NCBI GenBank assembly: GCA_903823665.1
Contig: CAIJTR010000126.1
Location: 1-59,563, forward strand
From: an uncultured Rhodospirillales bacterium
GTDB taxonomy: Bacteria; Pseudomonadota; Alphaproteobacteria; Acetobacterales; Acetobacteraceae
Length of the DNA: 59,563 nucleotides
Reading direction: 5' to 3'
Part shown: one piece after another, positions 7,643 to 15,646 of the stretch
How the letters are laid out: each line of letters begins with the position of its first letter
Position numbering within the stretch: the first letter of the stretch is position 1
Position numbers and translations under genes: made by a program
The notes under the pieces: model-generated
What the model was told of the DNA's origin: nothing
Database searches by the model: none
The model's input: the letters and a program-made list of their open reading frames with translations, nothing else

Positions 7643-8218
7643 ATGGCCAAAATCGTTGTTGTTTTCCATTCCGGCTACGGTCACACCCGTAAGCAGGCTG
7701 AATCAGTACTTGCCGGCGCTGCCACTGCCGAAGGCGCGCATGCCGAACTCATCGCCATCGACGCTGAGGGCATGATCACCGACGAAAATTGGGCCTCGCT
7801 GGCCGCTGCCGACGCCATTATTTTCGGCTCGCCAACCTATATGGGTGGGCCGTCGTGGCAGTTCAAAAAATTCGCCGATGCGAGCTCCAAGCCCTGGTTC
7901 GGCCAAGCCTGGAAAGACAAGATTGGTGCGGGCTTCACCAACTCCGCCACGATGAACGGCGACAAGTTCAGCACCATTCAATACATGATCACGCTTGCCA
8001 TGCAGCACAGCATGGTCTGGATCGGCACGGGTATGATGCCGTCGAACACCAAGGCTGCCACCCGCAACGACCTCAACTATGTCGGCGGCTTCAGCGGCGC
8101 ATTGGCGCAGTCACCGTCCGACAGCTCACCCGATGAAGGCCCGTTGCCCGGCGATTTGGAGACCGCGAAGCAGTTCGGCCATCGCGTGGCCGCCTACGCC
8201 GTCAAAACGCGCGGGTAA
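7643..8218 (+). CDS. flavodoxin-family NAD(P)H:quinone oxidoreductase (WrbA-like)
   Basis: A 191-residue FMN-binding protein. The N-terminus KIVVVFHSGYGHTRKQAE is the flavodoxin phosphate-binding loop, and FGSPTYMGGPSWQFKKF around residues 65-85 binds the isoalloxazine ring in WrbA/flavodoxin-like reductases, which carry out two-electron quinone reduction. I chose ATG 7643 because AGAGG at 7631-7635 is correctly placed; an in-frame ATG at 7616 would add nine unconserved residues. The last 17 nt overlap the end of the convergent leuD-like gene. The exact substrate is unknown. Confidence 0.88.
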   Translation: MAKIVVVFHSGYGHTRKQAESVLAGAATAEGAHAELIAIDAEGMITDENWASLAAADAIIFGSPTYMGGPSWQFKKFADASSKPWFGQAWKDKIGAGFTNSATMNGDKFSTIQYMITLAMQHSMVWIGTGMMPSNTKAATRNDLNYVGGFSGALAQSPSDSSPDEGPLPGDLETAKQFGHRVAAYAVKTRG

Positions 8219-8795
8219 CCGGAACCGCCCAGGGCCGGCGCTCGCCGTCGGCCCTGGTGAACGCTGCGATGGCGTCGGCGTGGCTCAGTGTGAGGTCGAT
8301 ATCCTCCCAGCCACGCAGCAGCTTGATGCGGGCGACGGGCTCGACTTCGAATTGGGTGTGTCCGTCGATCAGGCAGGATTGCAAATCCACAGTCACCTCG
8401 CTTGGTGATGCCAACAGGCGCGCGAGCAGATCCTCCGCCGCATCTTCGGTGACGCGCGCCGCGAGCAGGCCGTTATTGGCGGCGTTGGCGGCGAAGATAT
8501 CGCCAAAGCTGGGGGCAATGACGCATCGAATGCCGGCATCCACCAGCGCATACACAGCCGCCTCCCGTGACGAGCCGCCGCCGAAATTCCGCCGCGCCAC
8601 GGCGATGGCGGCACCGCGATAGGCGGGATCATCCAGTTGGAACCCGGCTTCCTTTCGGCGATCATGCAACAGAAAATCGCCGTAGCCCTGGGATCTTGGC
8701 CTGCTCATGAACCGCGCTGGGATGAGCTGATCCGTGTCGATGTTGGCGTAGGGCAGGGGGACCGCAGCGGCGGTCAGTCGCACAAATTCCTGCAT
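8202..8795 (-). CDS. leuD: 3-isopropylmalate dehydratase small subunit-like (LeuD family)
   Basis: A 197-residue aconitase swivel-domain subunit. It has the LeuD signatures NIDTDQLIPARF near the N-terminus, RRNFGGGSSREAAVYAL in the middle and IAPSFGDIFAANAANNGLL after it. With LeuC it forms a [4Fe-4S] hydro-lyase that isomerises or hydrates a malate/maleate-type substrate. The start ATG at 8793-8795 shares its A with the leuC stop TGA (8795-8797), so the two are translationally coupled. The frame stays open further upstream inside leuC but that part has no family similarity. No leuA or leuB is nearby. The pair is divergent to a transport and ring-opening operon, so a catabolic role (dimethylmaleate- or citraconate-hydratase type) is as likely as leucine synthesis. 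Confidence 0.9.
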   Translation of the reverse strand: MQEFVRLTAAAVPLPYANIDTDQLIPARFMSRPRSQGYGDFLLHDRRKEAGFQLDDPAYRGAAIAVARRNFGGGSSREAAVYALVDAGIRCVIAPSFGDIFAANAANNGLLAARVTEDAAEDLLARLLASPSEVTVDLQSCLIDGHTQFEVEPVARIKLLRGWEDIDLTLSHADAIAAFTRADGERRPWAVPVTRAF

Positions 8796-10198
8796 CACAC
8801 GCGTCCTTCCAGCAACGGCCGCACATCCGCCAAATGGCCCATTACCGCCGCCGCGGCCACCATCGCGGGTGACATCAGATGCGTGCGAGAGCCGACACCC
8901 TGTCGCCCTTTGAAATTTCGGTTGGTGGTGGATGCGCAGCGCTCTCCCGGTGCCAGCCCGTCGCCGTTCATTGCCACGCACATGGAGCAGCCGGAATCTG
9001 CCCATTCCAGCCCCGCCTCGGTAAAAATCTGGTTGAGCCCCTCTTGCTCAGCCTGCTGTTTGACGAGTGATGAACCGGGGGAGACGAGACCGGGGACGCG
9101 TGATTTCCGCCCGGCCAGAACGGCAGCGGCAGCGCGCAAATCCTCGATGCGGCTGTTGGTGCAGGAGCCGATGAACACCCGGTCCACCATGATCTCGCTC
9201 ACCGGCTGACCGGCGCGCAGGCCCATATAGTCGAGGGCCGCTATGATGTGCGCGGCCTTGCCAGCGTTCGCCTCCCGCGTCGGATCGGGCAAGGCTGCGG
9301 TGACGGGCAGCGCGTCCTCCGGGCTGATGCCCCAGGTGACGATGGGGGCGATTTCGCTGGCGTTCATCGTAACCTCACGATCGAACACGGCATCGTCGTC
9401 GCTGATCAGCCGCGCCCAAGCGGTGGCCGCGCGCTCCAACGCCTCCCCGGTGGGCGCGAAGGGGCGGCCGGTGACGTAGGCGAGCGTGACCGCATCCGGT
9501 GCCACCAAGGCGGAGCGAGCGCCCGCTTCAACGCCCATGTTGCATAGCGTGAGGCGGCCTTCCATCGACAGCGCCCGGATGGCGGAGCCGGCAAATTCCA
9601 ATGCGCAGCCCTGGGCACCGTCGGCACCGATACGGGCGATGACCGCGAGCGCCAGATCTTTTGCCGCGATGCCAGGGGCAAGGTGGACGTTTACCGTCAG
9701 CCGCATCCGCTTTGGCCGTTTCTGCCAGAGTGTCTGCGTCATCAGCACATGCGCCACATCCGACGCGCCAATGCCGAACGCGAGTGCGCCGAATGCGCCG
9801 TGGGTGGAGGTGTGGCTGTCGCCGCAGACGATGCTGAGGCCCGGCAGCGTGAGCCCCTGTTCGGGCCCGAGCACATGAACAATGCCCTGGCGCGGATCAT
9901 TCATCCCGAACAGCCGGATGCCATTCGTCGCGGTGTTGGTGGAAAGCTGATCGACCATGCGCTTGATGGTGGCATCGGCAATGCCCTCGGCGCGATGCCG
10001 CGTTGGCACATAATGATCGGCCACGGCGAAGCTGAGATCAGGCCTTGCCGGCTTCATGTTACGCGCGGCCAGCTTGGCGAAGGCGTGGTGGGAGCCTTCA
10101 TGCAGGAAATGCCGGTCGATCCAAAGCAGATCGAGCCCATCCTCGCGGCTGGTGACCACGTGCTGATCCCAGAGCTTGTCGAACAACGTTGCGCGCAT
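8795..10198 (-). CDS. leuC: 3-isopropylmalate dehydratase large subunit-like (LeuC/aconitase family)
   Basis: A 467-residue catalytic subunit. Family motifs include [21 protein letters not shown] near residue 130, [14 protein letters not shown] and [10 protein letters not shown] near the C-terminus; the three cysteines in the last two bind the [4Fe-4S] cluster. The start is ATG 10196-10198 with GGAGG at 10204-10208, and 16 additional upstream codons are not conserved. It is cotranscribed with the overlapping leuD-like gene. A 98-nt region with two palindromes separates it from the divergent ABC-transporter operon. Sequence alone does not distinguish isopropylmalate isomerase from homologous hydratases such as 2,3-dimethylmalate dehydratase (DmdAB). 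Confidence 0.92.
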   Translation of the reverse strand: MRATLFDKLWDQHVVTSREDGLDLLWIDRHFLHEGSHHAFAKLAARNMKPARPDLSFAVADHYVPTRHRAEGIADATIKRMVDQLSTNTATNGIRLFGMNDPRQGIVHVLGPEQGLTLPGLSIVCGDSHTSTHGAFGALAFGIGASDVAHVLMTQTLWQKRPKRMRLTVNVHLAPGIAAKDLALAVIARIGADGAQGCALEFAGSAIRALSMEGRLTLCNMGVEAGARSALVAPDAVTLAYVTGRPFAPTGEALERAATAWARLISDDDAVFDREVTMNASEIAPIVTWGISPEDALPVTAALPDPTREANAGKAAHIIAALDYMGLRAGQPVSEIMVDRVFIGSCTNSRIEDLRAAAAVLAGRKSRVPGLVSPGSSLVKQQAEQEGLNQIFTEAGLEWADSGCSMCVAMNGDGLAPGERCASTTNRNFKGRQGVGSRTHLMSPAMVAAAAVMGHLADVRPLLEGRV

Positions 10199-10222
10199 GG
10201 CGTTCCTCCGTTGTTCATCATG

Positions 10223-10247
10223 CCCTGTGCGCAGGGGTTTGCGCAAA
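10223..10247. promoter_or_regulatory. adjacent palindromes in divergent promoter region (candidate operators)
   Basis: The 98-nt gap between leuC and the substrate-binding protein gene holds CCCTG-TGCG-CAGGG (10223-10236) and, one base later, the perfect palindrome TTTGCGCAAA (10238-10247). Their position between two divergent starts fits a shared regulator binding site controlling both arms. No regulator gene lies next to them. Confidence 0.45.
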
Positions 10248-10296
10248 ATCGCGCGGCACGCTTTGATGTGGCGTCATTCGCAGGAGAGCCATAGCC

Positions 10297-11502
10297 ATGC
10301 CGCACCCGATTCTGACCCGCCGCACGGCGCTTGCCGCCACCGCCGGTCTGCTCGCAGCACCAGGTATTCTGCGCGCGCAGCCCGCCGCCGTGAAGCTTGG
10401 CATTTTGCAGCCTGTCACAGGTGCATTGTCGCAGGACGGTGAATTGGGCCGGTTGGGTGCCACACTTGCCATCGACGCCATCAACGCTGCCGGTGGCATC
10501 AAGTCGCTTGGCGGGGCAAAGATTGAGATGGTGTTCGCCGATGCGCGCTCCAACCCGGAAGCCGCCACCCAGGAGGTGGAGCGGCTGCAGGGTGACGGTG
10601 TGGTGGCGATTGTGGGCGGCTTTGCCAGCCCGATCTGCCTCGCCGCCAGCCAGGCCGCATCGCGCTATGATCTCCCTTATGTGGTGGATGTGGGTGTTGC
10701 CGACAGCATCGTGACCCGCGGGCTTACCAACACGTTCCGGTTTGCCCCGGGCTTTGGTGCGTTCACCTCGGTTGCCATCAGCAATTTGGCCAAGCTGAAC
10801 GAAGCCGCCGGAAAGCCGATCAAGACCGTCGTTCTGGTGCATGAGGACGGGCTATTCGGCGCGGGCCTTGCGAAGCTGATGAATGCGGAGCTGCCGAAGA
10901 TTGGCCTTGAGGTGCTGGAGACCATTCCTCACCCAACGCCATCGCGCGATATGTCCAACGTGGCGCTGCGCATCCGTGCGTTGAACCCGGACCTTGTTAT
11001 CCCATCAAGCTATTACAACGAGTTCGTGTTGCTGGCCCGCACCATGCAGCAGCAACGTATTCGTCCGAAGGGCGTGTATGCCGTGCTGAACGGCGCTGCG
11101 TCGAACTACCGTTTTGTGAAGGAGTTCCCGGAGGCGGCGGATCTGGTTATGGACTGCAACCACTGGTTCCACCCAACCAAGCCGCTGGCGCTGGCGGTGA
11201 AGAAGCAGGTGGAGGCAGCGGGCAAGTTCATGGCCTACAACGTGCCGCTGAACTATTCCTGCGTGGGCCTCGTGGCCGATGCCATCGAGCGTGCGGGTTC
11301 CGCCGATCGGGCGAAAGTGCTGGCCGCGATTGCAAGCTCAACGTTTGCCGGCCACATCATGCCGTATAACGAAACGAAGTTTGTGGGTGGCCAGAACCAG
11401 GGCGCGCAGCCGGTGAACCTTCAGGTTCAGAACAAGGACATCAAGGTGATCTTCCCGGCTGCGTTCGCCGACGCCAAGCCGGTTTTCCCGGTGCCCGCCT
11501 AG
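10297..11502 (+). CDS. ABC transporter substrate-binding protein, branched-chain amino acid type (Peripla_BP_6)
   Basis: A 401-residue periplasmic binding protein. The N-terminus carries a twin-arginine export signal (LTRRTALAATAGLLAAPG, cleavage likely after ILRAQ). The mature part begins VKLGILQPVTGALSQDGE, typical of the LivJ/AmiC-like family. AGGAG at 10282-10286 supports ATG 10297. It is the first gene of the operon running to 21312, 15 nt before the first permease gene. Despite the amino-acid family name, these proteins bind amino acids, urea, amides and aromatic acids. The downstream enzymes suggest a cyclic amide, hydantoin or substituted dicarboxylate, which is inference. Confidence 0.92.
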   Translation: MPHPILTRRTALAATAGLLAAPGILRAQPAAVKLGILQPVTGALSQDGELGRLGATLAIDAINAAGGIKSLGGAKIEMVFADARSNPEAATQEVERLQGDGVVAIVGGFASPICLAASQAASRYDLPYVVDVGVADSIVTRGLTNTFRFAPGFGAFTSVAISNLAKLNEAAGKPIKTVVLVHEDGLFGAGLAKLMNAELPKIGLEVLETIPHPTPSRDMSNVALRIRALNPDLVIPSSYYNEFVLLARTMQQQRIRPKGVYAVLNGAASNYRFVKEFPEAADLVMDCNHWFHPTKPLALAVKKQVEAAGKFMAYNVPLNYSCVGLVADAIERAGSADRAKVLAAIASSTFAGHIMPYNETKFVGGQNQGAQPVNLQVQNKDIKVIFPAAFADAKPVFPVPA

Positions 11503-11517
11503 CACGAAGCGGGCGCG

Positions 11518-12390
11518 ATGTATTCGCCCGCCATCATTGCCGAAGCCATGGTGAACGGGTTGCTGACCGGGGCTGTTTATGCCCTCGTCGCACTCGGCCT
11601 CACCCTGGTTTACGGCGTGCTACACATCATCAACTTCGCCCATGGCGCGTTGCTCACCTGCGCGATGTTCGCTGTGTGGGGGCTATCGGAGGGGCTCGGC
11701 GTCAACGTCTACTTCACCATTGTACCCCTGGCGGTGGTGATGTTCGGAGTTGGATACGCGCTGCAATATTGGCTAATCGGCCCTGCCAGTCGGGGTGAAG
11801 ATAGCAACACCTTATTGGTGACACTGGGGCTTTCGATAGCGATCGAAAACGCGCTGCTGGCGGTGTTTCATTCCGATACGCGGACATTGTCCGGTGATGC
11901 GGCGTTCGATGTGGTGGAACTCGGCCCTATGCTGCTCTCGCGTCCGCGCCTGATCGGGTTCGGCGTTTCGCTGCTGGTGGCACTGGTTCTGTGGTTGTTG
12001 CTGACACGGACAGACGCCGGCAAAGCCATGCGCGCGGTGGCGAAGGAGCCGATGGGCGCGCGGCTGGCCGGTATCGACGTGCGGCATATTTTCGCCCTCA
12101 CTTTCGGCATTGGCTGCGCGTGCCTGGCAGTGGCAGCGGGACTGTTGCTGCCGACGTTCTACGTGACGCCGCGCGTGGGCAACGCGTTCGTGCTGGTGGC
12201 GTTCACCATCGTGGTGCTGGGCGGCATGGGCTCGGTGCCGGGTGCGTTGATCGGCGGGTTGCTGATCGGTATGGTGGAGAGCCTGGGTGGGCTGCTGTTT
12301 GGCGAAAGCCTTGGGCAGGGCGGCATCTTTGTGATTTTCATCCTTGTGCTGTTGCTCCGCCCTCAGGGCTTGTTTGGGGCACGCGCATGA
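11518..12390 (+). CDS. livH: ABC transporter permease, LivH type
   Basis: A 290-residue inner-membrane permease with about eight hydrophobic segments and the LivH hallmarks: ALVALGLTLVYGVLHIINFAHG in the first third, and VLGGMGSVPGALIGGLLIG late. It forms the channel with the LivM-type partner. Its stop overlaps the next start as ATGA at 12387-12390. Confidence 0.94.
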   Translation: MYSPAIIAEAMVNGLLTGAVYALVALGLTLVYGVLHIINFAHGALLTCAMFAVWGLSEGLGVNVYFTIVPLAVVMFGVGYALQYWLIGPASRGEDSNTLLVTLGLSIAIENALLAVFHSDTRTLSGDAAFDVVELGPMLLSRPRLIGFGVSLLVALVLWLLLTRTDAGKAMRAVAKEPMGARLAGIDVRHIFALTFGIGCACLAVAAGLLLPTFYVTPRVGNAFVLVAFTIVVLGGMGSVPGALIGGLLIGMVESLGGLLFGESLGQGGIFVIFILVLLLRPQGLFGARA

Positions 12391-13337
12391 GCCCACGCGG
12401 GTTGATGCCGATGTTGATTCTGCTGGCGGCGCTGGCGCTCGTGCCTGCGTTTGGCTCCAACACGTCGATCAATTTTCTGGTCTCGGCGCTGATTGTGGCC
12501 CTGGCGGCACAGGGTTGGAATTTGCTGGGCGGTTTTTGCGGCCAGTTCTCGTTTGGCCACGCGGCATTCTTCGGCACCGGGGCATATGTGGATGCCGTGC
12601 TGCAGGCTCGCTATGGCGTAAATGCGTGGGCTGCGAGCGCGGTGGCAATTGCAGCGGGTGCAGGTGTGGGCTGGTTGATTGGCTTTTTGAGCTTTCGCGC
12701 CGGGCTTCGCGGCTCTTATTTCGCGCTGATCACCCTGGCATTTGCGGAGGTGTTGCGTATTTCGGCAAACGCGGCACCGATCACCGGTGGGGCGACTGGG
12801 TTGTTGCTGAAGCTTGATGCGCGCGCCGCCAACTTTCAATTCGCCAGTCGCGGCGTGTTCTGCCTGATTGCACTCACCTGTGTGGCGCTGGTGCTGGCGC
12901 TGTCGGTATGGATCGCACGTGGCAGGCTTGGTGCGCAGTTCGCTGCGGTGCGTGAGAACGAGGACGCGGCGCGCGCCTTGGGCATTGACGTGTTGGCCAC
13001 GAAGCTGCGCGCCATTTCGCTTTCGGCTGCCGTGACTGCCGCCGCGGGCTGCCTCTACACGCAGTATTTCCTCTACCTTGATGCCAACATTGCTTACGGC
13101 AGTTGGATCTCCGTCGAGGCGCTGCTGGCCGTGATTGTGGGCGGGATTTCCACGCCTGCTGGACCGATATTCGGCGCACTTGCCCTGCACGCACTGGGAG
13201 AGGTGACGCGGTTGATCGCGCGTGGCGTGACGGGGATCGATCTGGTGCTATTCGGCCTCATTCTGATCGCGGCCATCGCCTTCGCACCCACGGGCCTTGC
13301 CGGCCTCGCCTCGCGGTTGCGGAGGGCGCTTGGATGA
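12387..13337 (+). CDS. livM: ABC transporter permease, LivM type
   Basis: A 316-residue second permease. AAQGWNLLGGFCGQFSFGHAAFFGTGAY and a late IVGGISTPAGPIFGAL are LivM signatures. The start is the ATG within the ATGA overlap with livH; open frame further upstream is the livH gene in another frame. The stop overlaps livG as ATGA (13334-13337). Confidence 0.94.
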   Translation: MSPRGLMPMLILLAALALVPAFGSNTSINFLVSALIVALAAQGWNLLGGFCGQFSFGHAAFFGTGAYVDAVLQARYGVNAWAASAVAIAAGAGVGWLIGFLSFRAGLRGSYFALITLAFAEVLRISANAAPITGGATGLLLKLDARAANFQFASRGVFCLIALTCVALVLALSVWIARGRLGAQFAAVRENEDAARALGIDVLATKLRAISLSAAVTAAAGCLYTQYFLYLDANIAYGSWISVEALLAVIVGGISTPAGPIFGALALHALGEVTRLIARGVTGIDLVLFGLILIAAIAFAPTGLAGLASRLRRALG

Positions 13338-14074
13338 GCTTGTTGCGCGTGGATGCAGTGACTCGTCGTTTCGGCGGCGTGGTGGCGGTGGACGGTGCGT
13401 CTCTGAACGTGCCGAAGGGCACCATCACCGGGCTTATCGGGCCGAATGGCGCGGGCAAAACGACATTGTTCGCGATTATTTCCGGATTCGTCACGCCTTC
13501 TGCCGGGCGGGTGGTGTGGAAAGACGCTGATATCACCAGCATGAAGCCGCATCAGCGTGCGCGGCAGTGCATTTCGCGAACGTTTCAGATTGTGCAGCCC
13601 TTTGCGGGGCTGACGGTGCTGGAGAACATCGCAATCGGTGCGTATTTGCGTCATGCTGATCGCTCGGAGGCAATGCGCTTGGCTGCCGATGTAGCAAAGC
13701 GCGTGGGGCTTGCAGCGCAGGGTGGGCAGCAAGCTTCTGCGCTGACAGTGGCGGGCCGCAAGCGGCTGGAACTGGCGCGGGCTTTGGCGACGGAGCCGGA
13801 ACTGCTGTTGCTTGACGAGGTGCTGGCAGGTCTGAACCCGTCTGAAATCCGCGACATTATTCCTTTGATCCGCGCCATTCGTGATGATGGCGTGACCATT
13901 CTGATGATTGAGCATGTCATGCAGGCTGTGACCAACTTGTGTGAGCAGGTAACGGTTCTTGCCCAGGGGCGGGTGATTGCCAGTGGCGCACCACGGCAGA
14001 TTTGCACCGACCCGGCGGTGGTTGAGGCTTATCTCGGCCGGGGCGCGGCTGCGCGGATGCAGGCGCATGCTTGA
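13334..14074 (+). CDS. livG: ABC transporter ATP-binding protein, LivG type
   Basis: A 246-residue ATPase. Walker A is GPNGAGKTTLF near residue 37; ISRTFQIVQPF is the LivG-specific Q-loop region. The ABC signature is weakened: the expected LSGG position reads LTVAGRKRLELARAL, which is common in LivG-type proteins. Walker B is LLLLDEVLAGLN. It energises import together with LivF. It overlaps livF by 8 nt. Confidence 0.94.
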   Translation: MSLLRVDAVTRRFGGVVAVDGASLNVPKGTITGLIGPNGAGKTTLFAIISGFVTPSAGRVVWKDADITSMKPHQRARQCISRTFQIVQPFAGLTVLENIAIGAYLRHADRSEAMRLAADVAKRVGLAAQGGQQASALTVAGRKRLELARALATEPELLLLDEVLAGLNPSEIRDIIPLIRAIRDDGVTILMIEHVMQAVTNLCEQVTVLAQGRVIASGAPRQICTDPAVVEAYLGRGAAARMQAHA

Positions 14075-14780
14075 GGTGCGGGGCCTCTCGGCGGGGTATG
14101 GGCCGACCCAGATCATCCGCGGGCTCGATCTTGATGTGGCACCCGGCAAAATTGTCGCAGTGTTGGGTGCGAATGGCGTGGGGAAAACCACCCTCAACAA
14201 AACCCTCTCGGGTTTGCTGCCCATTCAGGCCGGAGATATTCGTTTTGAGGGGCAGCCGCTTGGTGGCGATGCGGCAGATATTTTGGAGCGTGGTTTGGTG
14301 CATGTGCCCGAGGGGCGCAAGATCTTTCCGAATATGACGGTGCGTGAGAACCTGGAGCTTGGCAGCTATCGCCGGGCGAAGGTGCGGCGTGCCGCAAATT
14401 TGGAGAAGATGTTTGTGCAATTCCCCCGCCTGCGCGAACGCTCCACTCAGCGCGCGGGAACGCTGTCGGGTGGGGAGCAGCAGATGCTCGCGATTGGTCG
14501 TGGATTGATGGCCGAGCCTCGGTTGTTGATCCTTGATGAGCCCTCGCTTGGTCTGTCGCCGTTGCTGGTGGAGGAGATGTTTGCCCTGATCCGCCGATTG
14601 AACGCGGAGGGGCAGGCGATTTTGCTGGTGGAGCAGAACGTGGTGCAGTCGCTCGAAGTGGCGGATACCGCCTACATCATTGAGAACGGAAGCTGTAGTT
14701 TGTCCGGGCCGGCTTCCGAGCTTGCGGGAAATCCTGCCGTGCTGTCGGCCTATCTTGGCCTTGAAATTGGAGATGCATGA
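14067..14780 (+). CDS. livF: ABC transporter ATP-binding protein, LivF type
   Basis: A 237-residue ATPase: Walker A GANGVGKTTLN, HVPEGRKIFPNMTVRENL (LivF hallmark), signature LSGGEQQMLAIGRGL, Walker B LLILDEPSLGLSP. The start ATG 14067 lies 8 nt inside livG. The stop overlaps the following lyase gene by 4 nt, linking transport and metabolism in one message. Confidence 0.94.
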   Translation: MLEVRGLSAGYGPTQIIRGLDLDVAPGKIVAVLGANGVGKTTLNKTLSGLLPIQAGDIRFEGQPLGGDAADILERGLVHVPEGRKIFPNMTVRENLELGSYRRAKVRRAANLEKMFVQFPRLRERSTQRAGTLSGGEQQMLAIGRGLMAEPRLLILDEPSLGLSPLLVEEMFALIRRLNAEGQAILLVEQNVVQSLEVADTAYIIENGSCSLSGPASELAGNPAVLSAYLGLEIGDA

Positions 14781-15646
14781 TGTCGTTGCGAGCCCGGCTT
14801 CAGACTGATCGCGTGGTGGTGGCGCCGGGCGTGTGTGACGCGCTGACGGCTTCACTGGCCACCGCGTCGGGGTTCGAGGCGCTGTATGTATCGGGTGCGG
14901 CTATTGCCTATACGCGGCTGGGACGACCCGATATCGGATTGGTATCAATGATCGAAGTGGCTGATATTATCAGCATGATTTCTGATCGTGTGACCACGCC
15001 GCTGATTGTGGATGCCGATAATGGTTACGGTAACGCGTTAAATGTGCAGCGCACCGTGCGGCTGTTTGAGCGTGCCGGGGCCACGGCCATTCAGCTGGAA
15101 GACCAGACGATGCCGAAGCGTTGTGGGCATTTGAAGGACAAGTCGCTGATCTCAACAGTGGAGATGGTTGGCAAGGTGCGCGCGGCCGTGGATGCGCGCG
15201 GCAGCCAGGAGACGCTGATTGTGGCGCGCACGGACGCTGTGGCCGTGGAGGGGTTCGAAGCTGCGCTGGATCGAGCAGCGCGCTATGCGGAGGCTGGGGC
15301 CGACGTGTTGTTTGTCGAGGCTCCGCGGAGCCGCGAGCAGATGACGGAAATTGCAAATGCGTTGTCCAGCACTCGGCCTTTGCTCGCAAATATGGTGGAG
15401 GGTGGGCAAACGCCATTGAGTTCGGCCGCTGATTTGGAGGCGATCGGCTTCCGGCTGGTGATCTTCCCCGGCGGTATTGTGCGAGCGATGGCGCGCACGG
15501 CGCAGGATTATTATCGTTCTCTGGCGCAGCATGGATCCAACGCACCGTTTCGCAACCAGATGTTCGATTTCAACGGGATAAACGAGCTCATCGGCACCGA
15601 CGAAATGCTGGCGCAGGGGCGCAAATATGAGGGCCGCGACGTATGA
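14777..15646 (+). CDS. isocitrate lyase / PEP mutase family lyase
   Basis: A 289-residue TIM-barrel enzyme. The Mg-binding segment reads VDADNGYGNALNVQRTV (residues 78-94). The gating loop PKRCGHLKDK carries Cys116, the general acid of isocitrate, methylisocitrate and dimethylmalate lyases; PEP mutases lack this Cys, so C-C bond cleavage of a 2-hydroxy-dicarboxylate is the likely reaction, giving pyruvate or glyoxylate plus a carboxylate. It is shorter than bacterial isocitrate lyase and in the range of methylisocitrate/dimethylmalate lyase. It starts with ATGATG; I kept the first ATG. It overlaps livF and hyuB by 4 nt each. A dimethylmalate-lyase-like role downstream of the LeuCD-type hydratase is inferred from context. 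Confidence 0.88.
   Translation: MMSLRARLQTDRVVVAPGVCDALTASLATASGFEALYVSGAAIAYTRLGRPDIGLVSMIEVADIISMISDRVTTPLIVDADNGYGNALNVQRTVRLFERAGATAIQLEDQTMPKRCGHLKDKSLISTVEMVGKVRAAVDARGSQETLIVARTDAVAVEGFEAALDRAARYAEAGADVLFVEAPRSREQMTEIANALSSTRPLLANMVEGGQTPLSSAADLEAIGFRLVIFPGGIVRAMARTAQDYYRSLAQHGSNAPFRNQMFDFNGINELIGTDEMLAQGRKYEGRDV

Noticed and set aside
8796-9005. 70-codon N-terminal extension of leuD
   Set aside because: It lies entirely inside leuC, has no LeuD similarity, and the ATG overlapping the leuC stop is the normal coupled start.
13103-13333. Upstream extension of livG
   Set aside because: It reads livM in another frame; the ATGA overlap with livM and the family N-terminus fix the start at 13334.
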